This document shows positions 59,290 to 64,000 of a stretch of 64,000 nucleotides of DNA, one piece after another. How positions within the stretch are numbered: the stretch's first letter is position 1; each line of letters starts with the position of its first letter. The notes beneath the pieces were generated by a model, which had not been told where the DNA came from, did not search any database, and worked only from the letters and a program-made list of their open reading frames with translations. The stretch is from Bifidobacterium asteroides. Lineage in GTDB: Bacteria; Actinomycetota; Actinomycetes; Actinomycetales; Bifidobacteriaceae. The stretch is taken from positions 744,001 through 808,000 of the forward strand of contig NZ_WKKW01000001.1 of assembly GCF_009683175.1 (NCBI RefSeq). The letters run 5' to 3'. The position numbers and the translations under genes were made by a program.

Positions 59290-60285
59290 TGAATAAGGGC
59301 TGTCAGTTCGGCAGCCAGAGGGGAGGTGGAAAGTGCCATGCAGACAGACACCGACCACCCGGCTCGGGCAGGATGGTGGCCATGCCGCCGTCGGTTGAGG
59401 CGGCAGGGTCCGCCTTGCTCACCATGCAGAAGACGTCGGGGGCATACGCCCGAGCAGTCAGGGTCAATCGGTAGCCGCACTCCTCGGCCTCAATAGAGGC
59501 TTCGAGAGAGTCTTGCTGGAGGACCCGGCGACGACCCTGGCCGGATTGTAAATGACCCTAGCAAAACCTGGCCGGTCGGGGCTGAACACCAGAATCTACT
59601 GGGCGGGGCCACAGAAGGTGACCACGGCGGCCTCCAGAACCACCTGGGCCTGCTCCCCTGCCGATCAGTGACCCGGGTGATTTGAGTGGCCAGAACGGTT
59701 CCATCCAAGCGGCGGCGCTCCACCCCCCACTGACCCTCCCAGGCCCGACGGATATCGTTGACCATGACCAAGGCCAGCTGGTCGGTGATGACAGGCATGC
59801 CAGCCCAACTGTACTCAGCCCGGTAGGCCTCTGAGACCTCGGGCTGAATGGAGGCTAGACGAGGAGCGATGAAATCGCGCAAGGGCGAAGCAGAGGGGCT
59901 TGCGATGCCCGTCATAGTCCACCGCCGCCCAGGAGATCACCGGCCAGTCGTCATTGAGCTGCCAGACCAGGGTGCCGGCATTCACTGGCTCCAGCGAGCG
60001 CAGGTACTCCACCCCGAATCGGATAACCTATGCCTGCTGCATCTGACAGGCCCAGTGCCAGTCCACAATGCCCTCCCAGCGGTCACTGGGAATCAGCCAG
60101 GAATGCGGCCCATCCGAACGATGGCCGTTGACCACGCCGCCGTAGCTGATGTCATAGAAGTCACCCGGAGTCAGGTGGGAACGCATGCCCCGGGAGATCT
60201 TGATGTTGCCAGCGATGGCCTTCTGATGGACCAGTATTTGGGTGCCGGAGGGGTCCAAGGGGCTGTCATGGTCCAAGCCCCCTCA
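59290..60285 (-). pseudogene. GH2 beta-mannosidase, degenerate
   Basis: Consecutive minus-strand segments in changing frames give the C-terminal half of a GH2 beta-mannosidase: QKAIAGNIKISRGMRSHL and VDWHWACQMQQA, an in-frame TAG (60028-60030), then FGVEYLRSLEPVNAG and GTLVWQLNDDWPVISWAAVD, KPLCFALARF, and after frame changes YAPDVFCMVSKADPA near the end. The N-terminal sugar-binding and barrel-start regions are not found in the 288 bases before the tRNA gene. With at least one nonsense mutation, several frameshifts and a missing 5' half it cannot be functional. It lies just upstream of the GH29 gene on the same strand. Confidence 0.82.
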
Positions 60286-60573
60286 AGAGGAGTGAATGTG
60301 GATGGGTGATGTGTAAGCATGGTGCTTGTCTTTCTTGTCTCTTGTCTCGCGCTCCGTCGGCAGAGGCTTCACTCTTTCCCCGAAATCCCGTGATGTTCAT
60401 TCAACGCGGTGTACTCCTGCACGACATTAGCAAAGGGACGGGCCGAACATCAGACAGCGACGAGTCTGGCAATCGGAAGAGTCGGCCGGCGGTACCCGGC
60501 CCTATGTGGCCATCCAGTGGACAGGCCGCCGCGATGTGCCGTCGGCCGAGTATGAGGTATACTGTGCCATGTT
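60286..60573. other. Gap holding the tRNA-Lys promoter
   Basis: No gene is seen. A -10-like TATACT (60558-60563) with a weak TGTGCC 17 bases upstream precedes the tRNA gene by ten bases and is probably its promoter. Confidence 0.5.
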
Positions 60574-60649
60574 GCCCCTCTGGCTCAATGGTTAGAGCAG
60601 CGTCCTTTTAAGTCGTGGGTTGTGGGTTCGAGTCCCACGGGGGGCACCA
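60574..60649 (+). tRNA. tRNA-Lys (anticodon UUU)
   Basis: A 76-base cloverleaf. Acceptor GCCCCTC pairs with GGGGGGC, the D arm is GCTC/GAGC, the anticodon loop CTTTTAA gives anticodon TTT, and the T arm is GTGGG-TTCGAGT-CCCAC. CCA is encoded. The anticodon stem has a T-T mismatch at the 30-40 pair. The DNA changes to AT-rich just after the 3' end, as expected when a tRNA gene serves as an integration site. Confidence 0.95.
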
Positions 60650-60693
60650 ATTACATTAAGCCTGGTGCTTTATGCGTAAACTGGACAAGCCAT

Positions 60694-60718
60694 TGGAGGC
60701 ACCCAGTGGAGGCACCAA
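60694..60718 (+). repeat. Direct repeat resembling the tRNA-Lys 3' end
   Basis: TGGAGGCACC occurs at 60694-60703 and again at 60707-60716; the second copy continues as GGAGGCACCAA and differs by one base from the tRNA end GGGGGCACCAA. These may be worn remnants of integration events at the tRNA gene. Confidence 0.4.
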
Positions 60719-60770
60719 GGTAAATTCACGAGTGCAGACTACGCTTCACTAATAGACTTTCTACTCGTCT

Positions 60771-61009
60771 CTAAAAATTTACCAGTTGGACCATTACTCG
60801 TTCACCGATAATCGCTATATCACCGTTCTGACTCTTCTTGGCCCATAAGTCTTTTATGATACGCGGGCTACGGTAGTAAATCGCCTCGCCAACATCACAG
60901 GTGGATTGCTCTTTGAATCAGCCGGAAGAGTCTTGAGACTAATCCAAAACGCGCCATCCTTACTGACAACACACTCTAGACACTCCTTAACAAGCAGAAT
61001 GTATATCAT
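60771..61009 (-). pseudogene. Possible decayed gene of unknown family
   Basis: On the minus strand one frame reads MIYILLVKECLEC and GAFWISLKTLPADS; after a one-base shift another reads EAIYYRSPRIIKDLWAKKSQ and NGDIAIIGERVMVQLVNF to a TAG. The two fit as one frameshifted chain of about 80 residues. No family is recognised and this may be chance. Confidence 0.3.
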
Positions 61010-61369
61010 CGGCCTATTCTTTTAACATCGCAACCCCATCCATATAGTTCTAAAACTGCAGTGAAATGTTTGGATGGACGGCATCTTAAAGCAAGGTGAC
61101 ATAGGTCAAATTGCCGAATTCTGCATTGCGCCCTACCTCGAGTCCAAGATCGGGTGTTAGCTAGCCTAAAATGACACGGTGTCGTAAGCAACGGCTACAT
61201 TGATACCTCAAAAGACACAGCGCACGCCGTGTGGGAAGCAATGGCAGTCATATTCCCTATACTCGATAACGGACATGCCGCGCTATAGCTAAATAGAGAG
61301 TATGCTTTCCTCGCCGATAGAAACTATCTATCCATGGCCGTTACGAGCGGCGGTTTGCTCATATAGCCT
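61010..61369. other. AT-rich gap without a convincing gene
   Basis: All six frames are broken by stops at short intervals. One minus-strand frame of 61 codons (61006-61191) has no ribosome binding site and an arginine-rich, unnatural composition. I regard this as decayed island DNA. Confidence 0.45.
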
Positions 61370-61687
61370 CTATAAACATGACCCTCTGCAACATTTCCAC
61401 TTCTGCAAGGAATACACCCGTCCATCCTGAATGGTAATTCGTATAGATAGATGCAGAATCTGAAGACGGTCTTGAACACGCCTCAGAGTTACACTCGGCT
61501 TTCCTAAAGATTTGTATGCTTCTCTTTTGCAATTAATCCAGACTTTATGACTGTAGAAGCTTCAAAACGGGAAACCCTTTTATAGCCAACAGGATACCGT
61601 TTAAGAACTTTGATGTTACGAATAGAGCTATACGACTCGCCGACAAGTAAAGACAATTTCTAATTCTTCAATAAGTCTATCAAGCAT
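61370..61687 (-). pseudogene. Decayed gene divergent from the nucleotidyltransferase pair
   Basis: Three frames read in succession on the minus strand: MLDRLIEELE from an ATG at 61687; KLSLLVGESYSSIRNIKVLK, RYPVGYKRVSRFEASTVIKS and GLIAKEKHTNL to a stop at 61504; then SLGKPSVTLRRVQDRLQILH and TIQDGRVYSLQKW to a stop at 61370. The composition of each piece is protein-like and they abut end to end, so a single gene with two frameshifts is plausible. It could have encoded a small DNA-binding or regulatory protein, but I do not recognise the family. Confidence 0.4.
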
Positions 61688-61706
61688 TAAGGAACCCGAG
61701 CTTTGA

Positions 61707-62264
61707 ATGAAATTATCCCTCGGCGAGAGTACTATACATGATATGACACTTCCGTCACAATCAGAGTTGATTCAAAAAGGATTGTTACCCTATCGCGGCC
61801 CTGGAAAACCGTATGAATGCAACGATACCGAAGTTGAATCAACTTTTCTATTTAGCGACAGACGCTTTGTTTTATGGCAAGCTTTTAAATTATGGCGCAA
61901 AGAATGTCAATCAACTTTCGGCGACTGTAGATTTCTTGTTAACGGCAGTTTTGTGACATCTAAAAAGGAACCCCACGATATTGATGTAGCTTTTCTGGTC
62001 AACAAGACCAATTTTGAGAACAGTGATCCCCAGTCCATACTTCAATTGACTACTCAGCCCCGCATGCTTGACCGTAAATACCGTGTTCAACCTTTCGGCG
62101 GAATGCTTGACGCATTCGCTGTAGCATGCAAGGATGTCACCAATGCGACGTTTGATGATCCTGCTCTTAAATCGTGGGACGAGCTTTGGAGCGCAGTAAA
62201 CAAGAGCAAGCACTATCTAAACACCGACGAGACCAATAAAGGTTATTTGGAGGTGAAGCAGTAA
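61707..62264 (+). CDS. Nucleotidyltransferase-like protein (DUF6932-like)
   Basis: A 185-residue soluble protein with a minimal nucleotidyltransferase motif: NGSFVTSKKEPHDIDVAFLV, that is Gly80-Ser81 followed after nine residues by Asp91-x-Asp93, the metal-binding pair. Asp135 in GGMLDAFAVA may be the third acidic ligand. The N-terminal LPPYRGPGKPY-like segment (here GLLPYRGPGKPYECN) is a feature I associate with DUF6932-type proteins, a loosely characterised family. The start is 61707 (AAGGAA 12 bases upstream) or 61743. Its stop overlaps the start of the next gene (TAATG), so the two are coupled. The gene is clearly AT-richer than the core. Small nucleotidyltransferases of this kind act as toxins, antitoxins or nucleotide-signal synthases in defence modules; which applies here is unknown. 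Confidence 0.7.
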   Translation: MKLSLGESTIHDMTLPSQSELIQKGLLPYRGPGKPYECNDTEVESTFLFSDRRFVLWQAFKLWRKECQSTFGDCRFLVNGSFVTSKKEPHDIDVAFLVNKTNFENSDPQSILQLTTQPRMLDRKYRVQPFGGMLDAFAVACKDVTNATFDDPALKSWDELWSAVNKSKHYLNTDETNKGYLEVKQ

Positions 62265-63256
62265 TGAAATCAATAGCCTCAGCCAGAGAAGACGATCGCC
62301 AGCGGAACTTTACAAGCATGGTGAACAGCATTCTAACGATAGAAAATGATACGACGCGCATGTTGGCTTTGGACAACCTACATATGGCGGTACAAGGTCT
62401 ATCTGAGGAGCAATTGTTAATTTCTTTAACGGACCCAGAGCAGGCAAAGGCCGTCATTCATATCAATGAACCAAAAACCGAGAATCATGCTGCAACAGCT
62501 GTTAATGTCGGCAAATTCCTGCAATTGATATCAAAAACGGTAAATGAAGTAGCAAAAACTCAGCTACGCGCACAACGGAGGTCTCCACAACTGCTTGTTA
62601 CAGCCTTCACGCCGGGCTCGCTCGCTGTGACGATAGAGGCGCCTAGAGATATTACTGATAGCCGTGACATATTAGAAAATGTGCAAGACGCTGAAAGTGT
62701 CGAGAGCACTGCTTTAAAAAAAGTGTCTATGGTTCTTACAACGGCCTCGGACATAGATGGCGACGACAATAATTCAACACTGGACGCACAATTGTCAGCA
62801 CTATCACCGAAGGCAAGGAAGACACTCAATTCACTGGTAAATACCGTGAAGAAATCAGATTGGACTTTAAGCGGCATTATCATCCAAAAGAATATGAAAC
62901 CGATGCAGTTAAGCTTCACGCAGGATGGCGTTACACGAATAATAGAAGCAATGGAAGCGAATCCCGAAAAGCCAGAAGAGGAAGAGTTGCACGGATACTT
63001 AGATGGTTATAAACGCAGTGAAGGCATACTGTTCGTAAACCCAGCTGCTGGTGACACAAAAAGCTCATATAAAATAGCGGTTAGCGATATGAATCTCATC
63101 CAGCAAGTTGCGATTTATGCTACACATAGCGAACAAAGATATGTGATCAGAACAGATGTTTACAAGACACTCGACAAATTAGGCGATGTCAAACGAACTT
63201 CGCGACTACTAAAGAGCATAAAGCCCGAGAAGGTGTATACCCAAGGTACCCTTTAA
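62264..63256 (+). CDS. Unknown 330-residue partner of the nucleotidyltransferase-like protein
   Basis: A soluble, acidic protein of 330 aa without signal peptide, membrane span or a motif I recognise. The N-terminal 50 residues look helical (RNFTSMVNSILTIENDTTRM). A middle part around residues 95-130 has alternating hydrophobics (RRSPQLLVTAFTPGSLAVTI), suggesting a beta-rich domain. A helical segment LSPKARKTLNSLVNTVKKSD follows, then a second beta-rich part (GYLDGYKRSEGILFVNP), and the C-terminus resembles a substrate- or nucleic-acid-binding beta unit (EQRYVIRTDVYKTLDKLG). Its ATG lies within the stop of the upstream gene, so the pair is made in a fixed ratio. AT-rich codon use marks it as acquired. 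Intact reading frames in otherwise decayed DNA suggest selection. Confidence 0.65.
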   Translation: MKSIASAREDDRQRNFTSMVNSILTIENDTTRMLALDNLHMAVQGLSEEQLLISLTDPEQAKAVIHINEPKTENHAATAVNVGKFLQLISKTVNEVAKTQLRAQRRSPQLLVTAFTPGSLAVTIEAPRDITDSRDILENVQDAESVESTALKKVSMVLTTASDIDGDDNNSTLDAQLSALSPKARKTLNSLVNTVKKSDWTLSGIIIQKNMKPMQLSFTQDGVTRIIEAMEANPEKPEEEELHGYLDGYKRSEGILFVNPAAGDTKSSYKIAVSDMNLIQQVAIYATHSEQRYVIRTDVYKTLDKLGDVKRTSRLLKSIKPEKVYTQGTL

Positions 63257-63544
63257 AGACTCGTTTGCCGACTTTTCTCGTAACTGTATATCATTTTAAG
63301 ATTAGTGGCGTTATAAGTTCATAGGCTCCCGTGATTTTGAGGCAGATAAAGAGTTTGCAATTACTAGGGCCGTCATGAACACATAATGCCGCTTTTGTCT
63401 CGACCTCTCGTTTTAACGATTTGTGATACCCTATAAAATATATTCAACAATAACTGTAGATTTGCTATATCACTCATCGGTTGTGCCTGTACCTTGTAAT
63501 GAGGCAAAGAGCCTACTCCTTTCATGCCTTAACGGACTATAAGC
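63257..63544. other. AT-rich gap without a convincing gene
   Basis: No frame longer than about 40 codons and no recognisable protein segment was found on either strand. The right end precedes a small GTG-start frame. Confidence 0.4.
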
Positions 63545-63700
63545 GTGCGTAAGATATTATCCCCAGTTCACGCGGAGCAATATCTCAAGCCTCCCCTGGA
63601 TATGTGGGTCGGGGAAATATGGCCTTACGATATACCGACTTTCATGGCTGTTTTGCCGGAAAAGAACACGCTAGTTAGACAGTCTTATAAATTCCAATAA
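63545..63700 (+). CDS. Possible small protein or 3' gene remnant
   Basis: From a GTG the frame reads 51 residues with natural composition: VRKILSPVHAEQYLKPPLDM, WVGEIWPYDIPTFMAVLPEK, NTLVRQSYKFQ, then TAA. There is no clear ribosome binding site, and the frame is closed by a stop five codons upstream, so it may be the tail of a decayed gene. I do not recognise the family. It converges on the toxin relic. Confidence 0.35.
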   Translation: MRKILSPVHAEQYLKPPLDMWVGEIWPYDIPTFMAVLPEKNTLVRQSYKFQ

Positions 63701-63709
63701 GCAGCATTA

Positions 63710-64000
63710 TTGACATTATTATCGAAGAGGGCTGTATCGTGTCTATCAGGCTCTGATTGGCAAGGAACTAGTCGGGGATAAAGTTGCAGGACTGCTTCCA
63801 GTAACAAGTCTCGGTGCTGCATGCAAAGGCTTCATACACAGCTGCATAACCTTGCAGAATATGCATCTAATGACACGCCTCCAATATATGAATCAACGCT
63901 TCGGAATTCTCTGCTATCAGATCAAGCACCTCCTCGACCGACTCCAATGGGACGTGCCTGCAAGCCACGCGCTTCAGATCTCTCGCGAAAGCACCAGTGG
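63710..64000 (-). pseudogene. YafQ/RelE-type toxin relic, running off the right edge
   Basis: Entering from the right edge, the minus strand reads TGAFARDLKRVACRHVPLES, VEEVLDLIAENSEALIHILE and ACH, then a TAG (63867-63869). The same frame goes on as MHILQGYAAVYEAFACST. This matches the layout of YafQ-family toxins, in which the helical N-terminal half is followed by a block of the form RRHxMHxLxG; the stop replaces the residue between H and MH. After a frame change DRHDTALFDNN (near 63714-63750) resembles the family's C-terminal RTGTHDELF block. The expected antitoxin would lie outside the window. The gene is non-functional unless the stop is suppressed. Confidence 0.6.

Noticed and set aside
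59247-59480. A 77-codon minus-strand frame beside the fucosidase
   Set aside because: The credible reading in this stretch is another frame, the tail of the broken beta-mannosidase; this frame is its shadow.

Overview
The window is a high-GC actinobacterial chromosome segment that fits the family Bifidobacteriaceae, most likely the genus Bifidobacterium. The reasons are the dense set of sugar-scavenging glycosidases (GH38, GH5-like, GH125, GH51, GH29), an aspartokinase encoded as two separate genes, an actinobacterial-type Tad pilus cluster, an actinobacterial small SRP RNA, and MurT/GatD cell-wall amidation genes. I cannot name the species from the sequence alone. No rRNA, CRISPR array or intact insertion sequence was seen.

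Layout. 1-7993: a mannoside locus. It holds a GH38 alpha-mannosidase cut by the left edge, a three-gene ABC sugar importer and a GH5-family hydrolase on the + strand, with a convergent GH125 alpha-mannosidase. Together they look like import and dismantling of N-glycan-type mannosides. 8085-13352: the SRP RNA, UDP-galactopyranose mutase, and an arabinoside module (TetR regulator divergent from an MFS transporter and a GH51 arabinofuranosidase, with a promoter and inverted repeat between them). 13398-26115: conserved core genes (inositol-phosphate synthase, a bifunctional penicillin-binding protein, leuA, a DUF5701-like protein, asd, two-part aspartokinase, recR, dnaX). 26186-30816: a Tad/Flp pilus operon on the minus strand. 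31104-36420: polyphosphate kinase, a MutT1-like Nudix/phosphatase, a hypothetical gene and upp; two candidate structured RNAs precede ppk and upp. 36606-52334: an FtsX-like permease, a phosphodiesterase, an aldo/keto reductase, a UbiB-type kinase, gatD-murT, dnaB (with DnaA boxes upstream), a MATE exporter, glnB-amtB and ftsY.

From about 52.5 kb the sequence becomes accessory and decayed: a frameshifted ABC-2 permease with an intact ATPase, a receiver-less NarL-type regulator remnant, a GNAT gene and a 76-base relic copy of it, an intact GH29 alpha-L-fucosidase, and a broken GH2 beta-mannosidase. A tRNA-Lys(UUU) gene at 60574-60649 is followed by clearly AT-richer DNA that looks like a worn genomic island. 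In it, a translationally coupled gene pair is intact: a small nucleotidyltransferase-like protein and a 330-residue unknown partner. Around the pair lie decayed genes, including a YafQ/RelE-type toxin relic at the right edge. This pair is the best candidate for an undescribed system.

Other points worth checking are a GlnB protein with valine at the position of the modifiable Tyr51, and a MurT that lacks the zinc-ribbon cysteines. All assignments come from reading the sequence and from knowledge of the families; no database search was run.
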